Of a DNA stretch of 64,000 nt, positions 15,815 through 24,182 are shown piece by piece. The first letter of the stretch is position 1, and each line of letters opens with the position of its first letter. Made by a program: the position numbers and the translations under genes. Origin of the DNA: JBOGUF01 sp050696075 (lineage in GTDB: Bacteria; Chloroflexota; Chloroflexia; Thermomicrobiales; UBA6265). The notes under the pieces were generated by a model, which saw only the letters and a list, made by a program, of their open reading frames with translations, searched no databases and was not told where the DNA came from. Location of the stretch: positions 1 to 64,000 of the forward strand of contig JBOGUF010000055.1 in NCBI GenBank assembly GCA_050696075.1. Direction: 5' to 3'.

Positions 15815-16954
15815 TCAGAGGTTCCCGCGTCGCGCCTGCTCGGCTTCCAGTGCCACGAAGAGCGCCTTGAAGTTGCCGGCGCCGAAGCCCTGGGCGCCGT
15901 GCCGCTCGATGATCTCGAAGAAGACGGTCGGCCGGTCTTGGACTGTCTTGGTGAAGATCTGGAGGAGATACCCGTCTTCGTCCCGGTCGGCCAGGATGCC
16001 GAGCCGCTCGAGCGCCTCATATGACTCTTCGATCTCGCCCACCCGCTCGGGCAACTCGGCGTAGTACGAGCCGGGGATGCGCAGAAAGCCGATTCCGCGC
16101 TGCCGCATCGCCTCGACGGTGGCGACGATGTCGTCGGTGACGAGCGCCAGGTGCTGCACGCCCGGCCCACGGTAGAACTCTAGATACTCCTCGATCTGGC
16201 TCTTCTTCTTCCCTTCGGCCGGCTCGTTGATAGGGAACTTGATCTTGCCCGATCCGTCCTGCATCACCTTCGACATCAGCGCCGAGTATTCGGTGCTGAT
16301 CGCCTGGTCGTCGAAGTGGATGAGCTGCGAGAAGCCGAGCACGTTGGCGTAGAACCGCACCCACTCGTTCATTTTCCCTAGTTCGACGTTGCCGACGATG
16401 TGGTCGATGCGCTTTAACCCGACGCCCTGGTCGCCGAGCGGATCCTCTTGCCTGACATAGCCGGGCGCGAACGCCCCGTGGTATTGCGAGCGGTTGACGA
16501 AGGTGTGAATCGTCTCGCCGTAGGTCCGGATCGCCGCCTTCTGAATCGCGCCTTTCTTCCCCTCGATCCACTTCGGCTCCAATACCGGTTCCGCGCCTCG
16601 ACCGATGGCGGCCTCGAAGGCGGCCGCCGCGTCGTCGACGCGTAACGCCACGTCCGCCACCCCATCGCCATGCAACTGGACGTGGCGGGCAATCTCGGAA
16701 TCCGGGTCGAGCGAGGTGGTCAGGACGAAGCGGATGTCGCCCTGCTCGAGGACGTAGGAGGCCCGGTCGCGCACCTTCGTTTCCGGTCCGCTGTACGCGA
16801 CGAGCTTGAAACCAAAACCTGTTCGGTAAAAGTGAGCCGCCTGTTTGGCGTTACCGACGTAGAACTCGACGTAGTCGATGCCCTGGAGCGGCAAGTGGTC
16901 GGCGTGGGGATCGGACGCCACCGTCGTACCCGGTCGGGTCGTCGTCTGGACCAT
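15815..16954 (-). CDS. hppD: 4-hydroxyphenylpyruvate dioxygenase
   Basis: Converts 4-hydroxyphenylpyruvate to homogentisate (EC 1.13.11.27), the step before hmgA. The 379-residue product has the two vicinal-oxygen-chelate halves. The iron ligands are visible in IDHIVGNV, GVQHLALVTDD and FFEIIER, and the C-terminal GAGNFKALFVALE is a family hallmark. The ATG at 16954 has AGGAGG seven bases before it; a TTG one codon upstream is less likely. It is the first gene of the leftward tyrosine cluster, separated from the next gene by a repeat. Confidence 0.93.
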   Translation of the reverse strand: MVQTTTRPGTTVASDPHADHLPLQGIDYVEFYVGNAKQAAHFYRTGFGFKLVAYSGPETKVRDRASYVLEQGDIRFVLTTSLDPDSEIARHVQLHGDGVADVALRVDDAAAAFEAAIGRGAEPVLEPKWIEGKKGAIQKAAIRTYGETIHTFVNRSQYHGAFAPGYVRQEDPLGDQGVGLKRIDHIVGNVELGKMNEWVRFYANVLGFSQLIHFDDQAISTEYSALMSKVMQDGSGKIKFPINEPAEGKKKSQIEEYLEFYRGPGVQHLALVTDDIVATVEAMRQRGIGFLRIPGSYYAELPERVGEIEESYEALERLGILADRDEDGYLLQIFTKTVQDRPTVFFEIIERHGAQGFGAGNFKALFVALEAEQARRGNL

Positions 16955-17113
16955 CAATTCGCCTCCTCATCGAGGTTGCAACCGGCCGTCGCTCCGTTGC
17001 GACAGCAGATGGCGGGCCACGATTGCGACCGGCCCGCTGGTCGCTATTCTAGCCGCTCTCCAACGTTGAACGCCCGTCGAGCGGAGCAAAGGGAATGGAG
17101 GAGCGACCGAGCC

Positions 17114-18112
17114 CTACTCTCGCGCAAACGCCGCGTCGAACGCCGTCGCCGACGCCGGGAAGTCGTGGCTCCGGACCAGGGCGAGCGCTTCGCGCGCCCC
17201 GTACTCCCGGTCCATCCCGCTGTCTTCCCATTCGATCGAGAGCGGGCCGTCGTAGCCGATCCGGTTCAGCGCCCGCACGATCGGGTCCCACTTCACGTCG
17301 CCGCGACCGGGTGAGACGAAGTCCCACCCCCGCCGCGGATCACCGAAGTCGAGGTGCGATGAGAGGATGCTGCTCCGCCCCGTCAACTGCACCCGCGAGT
17401 CTTTGACGTGGACGTGATAGATGCGGTCCGGGAACTCTTCGATGAACGCGACCGGGTTAATGAATTGGTGGATGAAGTGACTCGGATCGAAGTTGAACCC
17501 GAACGCCGGGTGGTTCCTGATTGCGTCCAGCGCCCGCCGCGCGGTAATCAGGTCGTAGGCGATCTCGCTCGGATGGACCTCCAATCCGAACCGGACGCCC
17601 TCCTGCTGGAAGACCTCCATGATCGGCCGCCAGCGGTTGGCAAAGTCGGTGTACCCCGCGTCGATGTCGGCCTGGCTCGTCGGCGGGAAGAAGTAGAACT
17701 TGCCCCAGACACTGCTGCCGGTGAAGCCGTTGACCACGTCCACGCCGAAGAGCTTCGCCGCCCGCGCCGCGTTCGCCACGTCCTCCGCCGCGCGCTGGCG
17801 AACGCCTTCTGCCTCCCCATCACCCCAGATCCGTGGCGGCAGGATCGCTTTGTGCCGCTCGTCGATCAGGTCGCAGACGCACTGCCCGACAAGGTGCGTG
17901 CTGATCGCCCAGCATCCCAAGCCATGCTGTGCGAGCAGGTCGCGCTTCTCCCGCACGTAGCGATCGATCGAGAGCGCCTGTTCGACGTCGAAGTGGTCGC
18001 CCCAACAGGCCAGCTCGAGTCCGTCGAAGCCCCACGCCTTCACCTTTTCCACCAGTGTCGCCAGCGGTAAGTCGGCCCATTGTCCGGTAAAGAGCGTCAC
18101 CGGTCGCGGCAT
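17114..18112 (-). CDS. sugar phosphate isomerase/epimerase (xylose isomerase-like TIM barrel)
   Basis: TIM-barrel protein of 332 residues of the AP endonuclease 2/IolE/sugar-epimerase superfamily. Metal-site strands are visible: FDGLELACWGDHFD, GLEVHPSEIAYD, NFDPSHFIHQ, YHVHVKDS and the C-terminal LSIEWEDSG. The ATG at 18112 is chosen because GGAGGGAACG precedes it. It is the next gene upstream of hppD in the same direction, but its family suggests polyol or sugar metabolism rather than tyrosine breakdown. The substrate is unknown. Confidence 0.87.
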   Translation of the reverse strand: MPRPVTLFTGQWADLPLATLVEKVKAWGFDGLELACWGDHFDVEQALSIDRYVREKRDLLAQHGLGCWAISTHLVGQCVCDLIDERHKAILPPRIWGDGEAEGVRQRAAEDVANAARAAKLFGVDVVNGFTGSSVWGKFYFFPPTSQADIDAGYTDFANRWRPIMEVFQQEGVRFGLEVHPSEIAYDLITARRALDAIRNHPAFGFNFDPSHFIHQFINPVAFIEEFPDRIYHVHVKDSRVQLTGRSSILSSHLDFGDPRRGWDFVSPGRGDVKWDPIVRALNRIGYDGPLSIEWEDSGMDREYGAREALALVRSHDFPASATAFDAAFARE

Positions 18113-18164
18113 CGTTCCCTCCTCATCCGTGTGGTGGTCGCATTCTCGCCGTTCGGCATGCAAC

Positions 18165-18193
18165 CTTAAATCCGGTTCCGGCCGCAATGTCAA
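18165..18193 (-). promoter_or_regulatory. promoter of the sugar isomerase gene
   Basis: Read leftward: -35 TTGACA (18193-18188), 17 bases, -10 TTTAAG (18170-18165), about 50 bases ahead of the start at 18112. Confidence 0.5.
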
Positions 18194-18277
18194 ACCGCGG
18201 GTCTCACGTCTGGCCACGCTCTCCTGTCATACTGACGCCGGACTTCGACGCGAGAATATGCTTTCAAGGGAGGAGAG

Positions 18278-18766
18278 ATGTCGTCGATCCTAGCCGAGAT
18301 GTTCAGGCACAACCTGTGGGCGAATCTGCGCATCATCGACACCTGCGCCGACGTGGACGACAGCGTCTTGGACGCCTCAACGGTCGGCGCCTTGGGTTCT
18401 ATCCGCGAAACGCTCGTCCATATCGTCGGCGCGGAAGCGAGTTACGGCCTGCGTGTAACGGGCGGAGAACCCCCCGCGCCGCCCGCCGAAACAATCAGTC
18501 TGGCCGACCTCCGCGCGTTGGCCATCCGGAATGGTGAACGGCTCATCGCCGCGGCGGAGCAGGCCGACATGGACCGCGTGCTCGAAGGCACATGGCGTGG
18601 CGAGCCCTACGCCATCCTGCTGTCGACCTTCCTCATCCAGGCGATCAACCACGGGACCGACCACCGCTCGCAGATCGCGACGACTCTGACCCAACAAGGA
18701 GTCGAGCCGCCGCGGATCGACGGCTGGACCTACAACGACCACAAGTCCCGCAAAGCACCGGTTTAG
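18278..18766 (+). CDS. DinB-family protein
   Basis: Four-helix DinB/YfiT-type protein of 162 residues. The metal triad is present as His48 (LVHIVGAE), His125 and His129 (NHGTDHRSQ). Members include thiol-dependent transferases using bacillithiol or mycothiol, and others of unknown role. GGGAGGAG precedes the ATG. It starts a rightward group of four genes with an FAD/GcvT fusion, a dehalogenase and an acetyltransferase. Its own reaction is not predictable. Confidence 0.87.
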   Translation: MSSILAEMFRHNLWANLRIIDTCADVDDSVLDASTVGALGSIRETLVHIVGAEASYGLRVTGGEPPAPPAETISLADLRALAIRNGERLIAAAEQADMDRVLEGTWRGEPYAILLSTFLIQAINHGTDHRSQIATTLTQQGVEPPRIDGWTYNDHKSRKAPV

Positions 18767-18805
18767 ACTTCGGCCGGCAATCTGACGGAGAAAGGACCGA
18801 GCCGG

Positions 18806-21256
18806 ATGCGTCATCGTGCCAATACGGTTATCGTCGGCGCCGGCATCGTCGGCTGTTCGGCCGCCTACTTTCTCGCCAAAGGCGGGCTGACCGACGTCGT
18901 CGTGATCGACCGCGGCCCGCTCTTTCGCACCGGCGGCTCCACTTCTCACGCGCCCGGACTCGTCTTCCAGAACAACGCGTCGCGCACCGTCAGCACGCTC
19001 GCCCAATGGACCGTCAAAACCTATCTCGACCTGTCGGCCGACGGCGAACCCTGCTACTTCCCGGTTGCCAGCGTCGAGGTCGCGACGACCGAAGCGCGGT
19101 GGGCCGATCTCCACCGCAAGGTCGGCTTCGCGCGGTCATGGGGCCTCGATGCCGTCCTGCTTTCGCCCACCGAGACCGCCCAACAGGTTCCGTTGATCGA
19201 CCCGAACCAAATCCTCGGCGCGATTCGAGTGCATGGCGACGGTATCGCCCGCTCCGTGACGCTCGCCGGACGACTTGCCCATCGCGCCGGGGCGCTCGGC
19301 GTCGAGTTCGTGGGCGAAAACGCCGTGACCGGATTCGATATCCGCGATGGCCGCGTCCGCGGCGTCACTACGAGCAGGGGGCAGATCGAAGCCGAGAACG
19401 TCCTGGTCTGCGGCGGCATCTGGGGTCCACTCCTCGGCGAGCTGGCCGGAGTCCCGATACCGCTCCAGCCATGCGCCCACCCGTACGTCCGCACGACGCC
19501 CATTTCCACCCTGCATGGACTCGACGGCATCACCCTGCCAATCGTGCGCCACCAAGACGCCTCGATGTACCTCTGGCAGGAGGGCGAGCGGGTTGGCATT
19601 GGCAGCTACCGGCACGAACCGAAACTGGTCAGCCCGGCCGCCATCCGCGACGAGCCGACCGCCGAGTTGCCCTTCGACGACGAGATGATGGCCTTCGGCC
19701 GCGGCGAGGCCGCGCGCCTGATGCCCGCCCTCCATGGTCACGGCGTCACCGACCGCATCTACGGCATGTTCTCATTCACGCCCGACGCTCAATCTCTGAT
19801 TGGAGAGGTCGCGACCGTGCGTGGCCTGTGGGTCGCGGAGGCGGTCTGGGTTACGCACGGGGCCGGAGCCGGCCGCTCCGTCGCCGATCTGATGCTGACC
19901 GGCGCCTGTGACCTCGATCTGCGCGAGGTCGATCCGAATCGCTTTGCGCCCCACGTCGCCGCCCGCGGCTACGTCGAGATCAGAGGCGAACAGAATTACC
20001 ACGAGGTCTATGACATCATCCATCCCCGTCAGCAGATCGAGCGACCTCGTGGCCTACGACGCGCCCCCTGGTTCGACCGCCAGCGCGAACTCGGCGCCCA
20101 TTTCTTCGAGTCGAACGGCTGGGAACGCGCGCAATGGTTCGAGTCCAACGGCAACCTTCCACGCCCCTCGACCGGCACGTCGCGCTCCGGTTGGAGCGCC
20201 GTCGAGTGGTCGCCGCTCGCCGCCGCAGAGCACCACGCCACTCGCGAGCACTCCGGCCTCTTCGACCTCTCGACCTTCATGAAGATCGAGGTCAGCGGAC
20301 CGTCCGCCCTGGCTACACTCGAACGGCTTACGTGCAGCGACGTCGATCGCCCCGTGGGTCGCGTTGCCTACGCCCTCCTGCTCAATCAATCCGGCGGCAT
20401 CGAAAGCGACCTCACGGTCACCCGGCTCGAAACGGATCACTTCCTGATCCTTGCTGGCAGCGCCAGCGGTCCACGCGACCTCGCCTGGATACGACGCCAA
20501 AGCCGCGACCTTGCCGGCGTCGAGATTCGCGACGTCACCTCCGCCTGGTGCGGTCTCGGACTCTGGGGTCCACGAGCGCCAGAGATTATGGCCCCGCTGG
20601 TCGATGCCGACCTCTCTGAGCGCGCCTTCGCTCCCTATACCGCCCGCCGCCTCTTCGTGGCCGGCATCCCGTGCCTGGCGCTCCGGCTCTCCTACGTCGG
20701 CGAAGATGGTTGGGAACTCCATGTGCCGACCGAGTACGGAGGCGCCCTCTGGGACGCGCTGTGGGAAACAGGCTGCCCTTACGGTCTGGTCGCCGCGGGC
20801 GGCACTGCCATGGACTCCCTCCGAATCGAACGCGGATTCCGCGCCCTTGGCACCGACCTGCACGCGGAATACACACCCCACGCGGCGGGCTTATCGTTCG
20901 CCGTCACCCGCCGCCGGGACAATTTCATCGGCCACGCCGCGTTAGCCACGCGCCGGCCAGACCGCTGCCTCTCATGTCTACTCCTTGACGACTCGAACGT
21001 CGTCTTGAGCGGAAACGAACCGATCCTGGCGGGCGACGCGGTGGTCGGCCACGTCACAAGCGCCAACTTTGGCTACACCGTCGGCCAGAGCATCGCCTAC
21101 GGGTATCTACCGCTCGAGCACGCGAAACCTGGCGCAACGGTCGAGTTGGAATATTTCGGCGTGCGCCACGCGGCCACTGTCGCCTCCGAACCTTTGTATG
21201 ATCGTCGAAATCGACCGGACGTCAATCGCGCCGTCTACGTCGCCGCTGCCCGCTGA
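18806..21256 (+). CDS. FAD-dependent oxidoreductase/aminomethyltransferase fusion (dimethylglycine oxidase-like)
   Basis: 816-residue two-part enzyme. The N-terminal DAO domain has a dinucleotide motif GAGIVG (11-16) and GGSTSHAPG, whose His48 corresponds to the residue that carries covalent FAD in dimethylglycine/sarcosine oxidases. From about residue 455 to the end it is a GcvT-like tetrahydrofolate domain (SGLFDLSTFMKIEVSG, GEDGWELHVP, GHVTSANFGYTVGQSIAYGYL). Such fusions remove N-methyl groups and pass them as formaldehyde or an iminium to tetrahydrofolate. A GAAAGGA site precedes the ATG. No glycine betaine or choline genes are adjacent, so the substrate remains inferred. Confidence 0.9.
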   Translation: MRHRANTVIVGAGIVGCSAAYFLAKGGLTDVVVIDRGPLFRTGGSTSHAPGLVFQNNASRTVSTLAQWTVKTYLDLSADGEPCYFPVASVEVATTEARWADLHRKVGFARSWGLDAVLLSPTETAQQVPLIDPNQILGAIRVHGDGIARSVTLAGRLAHRAGALGVEFVGENAVTGFDIRDGRVRGVTTSRGQIEAENVLVCGGIWGPLLGELAGVPIPLQPCAHPYVRTTPISTLHGLDGITLPIVRHQDASMYLWQEGERVGIGSYRHEPKLVSPAAIRDEPTAELPFDDEMMAFGRGEAARLMPALHGHGVTDRIYGMFSFTPDAQSLIGEVATVRGLWVAEAVWVTHGAGAGRSVADLMLTGACDLDLREVDPNRFAPHVAARGYVEIRGEQNYHEVYDIIHPRQQIERPRGLRRAPWFDRQRELGAHFFESNGWERAQWFESNGNLPRPSTGTSRSGWSAVEWSPLAAAEHHATREHSGLFDLSTFMKIEVSGPSALATLERLTCSDVDRPVGRVAYALLLNQSGGIESDLTVTRLETDHFLILAGSASGPRDLAWIRRQSRDLAGVEIRDVTSAWCGLGLWGPRAPEIMAPLVDADLSERAFAPYTARRLFVAGIPCLALRLSYVGEDGWELHVPTEYGGALWDALWETGCPYGLVAAGGTAMDSLRIERGFRALGTDLHAEYTPHAAGLSFAVTRRRDNFIGHAALATRRPDRCLSCLLLDDSNVVLSGNEPILAGDAVVGHVTSANFGYTVGQSIAYGYLPLEHAKPGATVELEYFGVRHAATVASEPLYDRRNRPDVNRAVYVAAAR

Positions 21257-21277
21257 CAGCAAAGGGAAGGGAAACCG

Positions 21278-21949
<672 letters not shown>

Positions 21950-21973
21950 TCGCTTGTAACGTGAAGGGAACCC

Positions 21974-23176
21974 ATGACGCGGAACGCACAACTCCTCAAC
22001 TCGACGAACGCCGGCGCCGACATCCGCTTCGAGCCAACGGCGGACGGCGCGACCAAGGCCGCGCTCGTCGTCGACGGCGTCGAGGCCAGTCGCGCCTACA
22101 TCATCCCCTTCACCATCCGCGTCGGCGCGGCGACGGTCCGCATGGACGGCATCGGCGGCGTCGCGACCCCGGAGGAACATCGGAACCGCGGCTACTCGCG
22201 GCACGTCCTCCAAGCCGCCGTCGACTTTATGCGGGCAGGCGACGCCGCCCTCTCCACCCTCTACGGCATCCCCGACTTCTATCCGAAGTTTGGCTACGCG
22301 ACCCTCGGTCCGTACCACGTCATCCGATTGACCGATCCCTCCCGTGTCCCCGATCTTCCTGCCGGCTACCGGGTGCGCCCGCTCTCAACGACCGATCTAC
22401 CCGCCGTCTCGCGCCTCTACGAACAGAACACGCACCACCTCGTCGGTCCCGTGGTTCGGGACCAGTCCAGTCGTTCGACCGTGCGGCTTGCCAAAGCCGC
22501 CGCGCGGCCAAACGAATGCCGAGTGGTCGTACGCGAGCCGGACGACGTCGTTGCCTACCTGTGGCGCGGGAGCCGCAACTGGTGGACGACCGAGGGCGAA
22601 CGCCATGCGCCACATGGACTGGCGATCGCGGAGATCGTGGCCAACGACCCAGCGGCGGCCGAAGCCGCGCTCGGCGCCGCCCGCCGCTGGGCAAGCGAAG
22701 CCGGCAAGTCGGAAATCAACATCTCCGCGCCGCCGGACGACCCGGTTGCCGCAGCCGCCATGTTCCTCAATGCCCGCTTCGAGACCCACCACGCCCGCGA
22801 CGCCGACTTCATGGGTCGCTGTCTCAATTTGACGACGCTTTTCGTCGCGCTGGCCCCTGAACTCTCCTACCGGATCAGCGGAAGCCGCACGAGCTTCACG
22901 GGTCTGCTTCGTATCGTCACCGATGAGGGTTCCGCGACCCTCTCCATGACTCCTGACACCGTCATGCTCTCGTCCGACGATCAGAGTCAAACAGCGTCAC
23001 CTGAACTCACCGTTCGTATGCCCCAGCACGAACTTGCTCGCCTCGTTTTCGGCGGCTTCCCGCCACGCGAAATCCTCGCGCGCCTACCCGAACCTCCAAC
23101 CGAACCAACGGCAGAATTACTCTCGATCCTCTTCCCTCGCCGCCATCCCTACATCTTTCCCGCGGACTGGTTTTAG
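21974..23176 (+). CDS. GNAT acetyltransferase, Eis-like
   Basis: 400-residue protein with the two GNAT domains and the SCP2-like C-terminal domain of the Eis family. The acetyl-CoA loop is visible around PEEHRNRGYSRHVL (about 67-80), followed by LYGIPDFYPKFGY. The C-terminal PYIFPADWF is the characteristic end of Eis proteins, in which the terminal carboxylate acts in catalysis. Known members acetylate aminoglycosides or protein lysines. GAAGGG precedes the ATG. It is last in its gene group. Confidence 0.85.
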   Translation: MTRNAQLLNSTNAGADIRFEPTADGATKAALVVDGVEASRAYIIPFTIRVGAATVRMDGIGGVATPEEHRNRGYSRHVLQAAVDFMRAGDAALSTLYGIPDFYPKFGYATLGPYHVIRLTDPSRVPDLPAGYRVRPLSTTDLPAVSRLYEQNTHHLVGPVVRDQSSRSTVRLAKAAARPNECRVVVREPDDVVAYLWRGSRNWWTTEGERHAPHGLAIAEIVANDPAAAEAALGAARRWASEAGKSEINISAPPDDPVAAAAMFLNARFETHHARDADFMGRCLNLTTLFVALAPELSYRISGSRTSFTGLLRIVTDEGSATLSMTPDTVMLSSDDQSQTASPELTVRMPQHELARLVFGGFPPREILARLPEPPTEPTAELLSILFPRRHPYIFPADWF

Positions 23177-23202
23177 GAGCGTCGTTTGTCGGCAGGTTCG
23201 CC

Positions 23203-23217
23203 GACCGTGTCACGGTC
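23203..23217. terminator. hairpin between the convergent eis-like and pfkB-like genes
   Basis: GACCGTG-T-CACGGTC, a nearly perfect palindrome between two convergent genes. A T-rich run follows 12 bases later on the plus strand but lies inside the last codons of the kinase gene, so terminator function is only probable. Confidence 0.4.
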
Positions 23218-23222
23218 CGGAC

Positions 23223-24182
23223 CTACGGTTTTGTTTTTTTCAGGAACGACTCAATTGCGTCTCTGGTGGGCAATCCTTCCATCGCGCCGGGTCGCGTACA
23301 GGCCAGCGCCCCCGCGACCGAGGCGTAGTCCACATCTTCGCGTGCAATCGACGACCAACCGTTCGCCAGCAAGCGCGAAACCAGGGCCGCGGTGAAGGCA
23401 TCGCCCGCGCCGGTCGGCTCGATCGCGTCTACCTCGAATGCGGGCACATGCTGGACCTCTCCGTTTCCGAACCAACCGCCACGCGATCCGTCCGTTAGGA
23501 CGGTAAAGGGCGCGCCGAGTTCCCGCGCGGTCTCCAGCGCCGCCGTCTGGTCGTCACCCGCATCGAGCAGGAAGCGCGCGTCGTCCAAGCTCAGCTTCAA
23601 GAGCGTCGCGCGGCTAAGCAACGGGACGCAGGCAGCGCGGGCTATCCCGGCACTAGGCCACAGACTGGGTCGCAGATTGAGGTCCACGCAGATCGGGACG
23701 CCATGGTCGTCGGCAATCTCGACGGCGTATCTCAGCGCATGCCGCGAAGGCGTCGCCGACAGCGCGACCGAACCGACCACGACCGCGGCGCATCGCTCGA
23801 TGCCGGCACCCTCTATTTCGTCCTCGCTGAGCAAACGGTCGGCCATCCGCAGCAGGCGGAAGTGCCCGTCACCGCGACCGTCCTTCCAGGCAAACGCCAA
23901 CGTCGTATCGGCCTCCTCGGTCGTGTGCAGCCGCGAGACGTCCACCCCCTCACGTGCCAGTAAGTACCGCAGGCGTGCCCCGAACGGATCGGCGCCGACC
24001 ACGCCGCAAAACGCGCTAGGCACCCCCAAACGCGCCAGCGCCACGGCGACGTTGGCCGGCGCTCCGCCGGGGCGGGCGACAAACGCTGACGCGTTCTCCA
24101 ACGAGGTCGCGCCGTCGGAGGCGATCATGTCGATCAGGAGTTCGCCGATGCTGAGGACGGGCCGCGCCGCGGCGGAGGTCAT
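23223..24182 (-). CDS. PfkB-family carbohydrate kinase (fructokinase-like)
   Basis: Ribokinase-fold sugar kinase of 319 residues. The N-terminal signature is near residues 37-45 (ARPGGAPANVA), a second GG-type signature lies in CGVVGADPFG, and the catalytic anion-hole motif EPTGAGDAF is near residue 250. It resembles fructokinases. Its ATG overlaps the stop of the upstream rel gene (ATGA), so the two are translationally coupled, which is an odd pairing. The sugar cannot be told from the sequence. Confidence 0.88.
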   Translation of the reverse strand: MTSAAARPVLSIGELLIDMIASDGATSLENASAFVARPGGAPANVAVALARLGVPSAFCGVVGADPFGARLRYLLAREGVDVSRLHTTEEADTTLAFAWKDGRGDGHFRLLRMADRLLSEDEIEGAGIERCAAVVVGSVALSATPSRHALRYAVEIADDHGVPICVDLNLRPSLWPSAGIARAACVPLLSRATLLKLSLDDARFLLDAGDDQTAALETARELGAPFTVLTDGSRGGWFGNGEVQHVPAFEVDAIEPTGAGDAFTAALVSRLLANGWSSIAREDVDYASVAGALACTRPGAMEGLPTRDAIESFLKKTKP

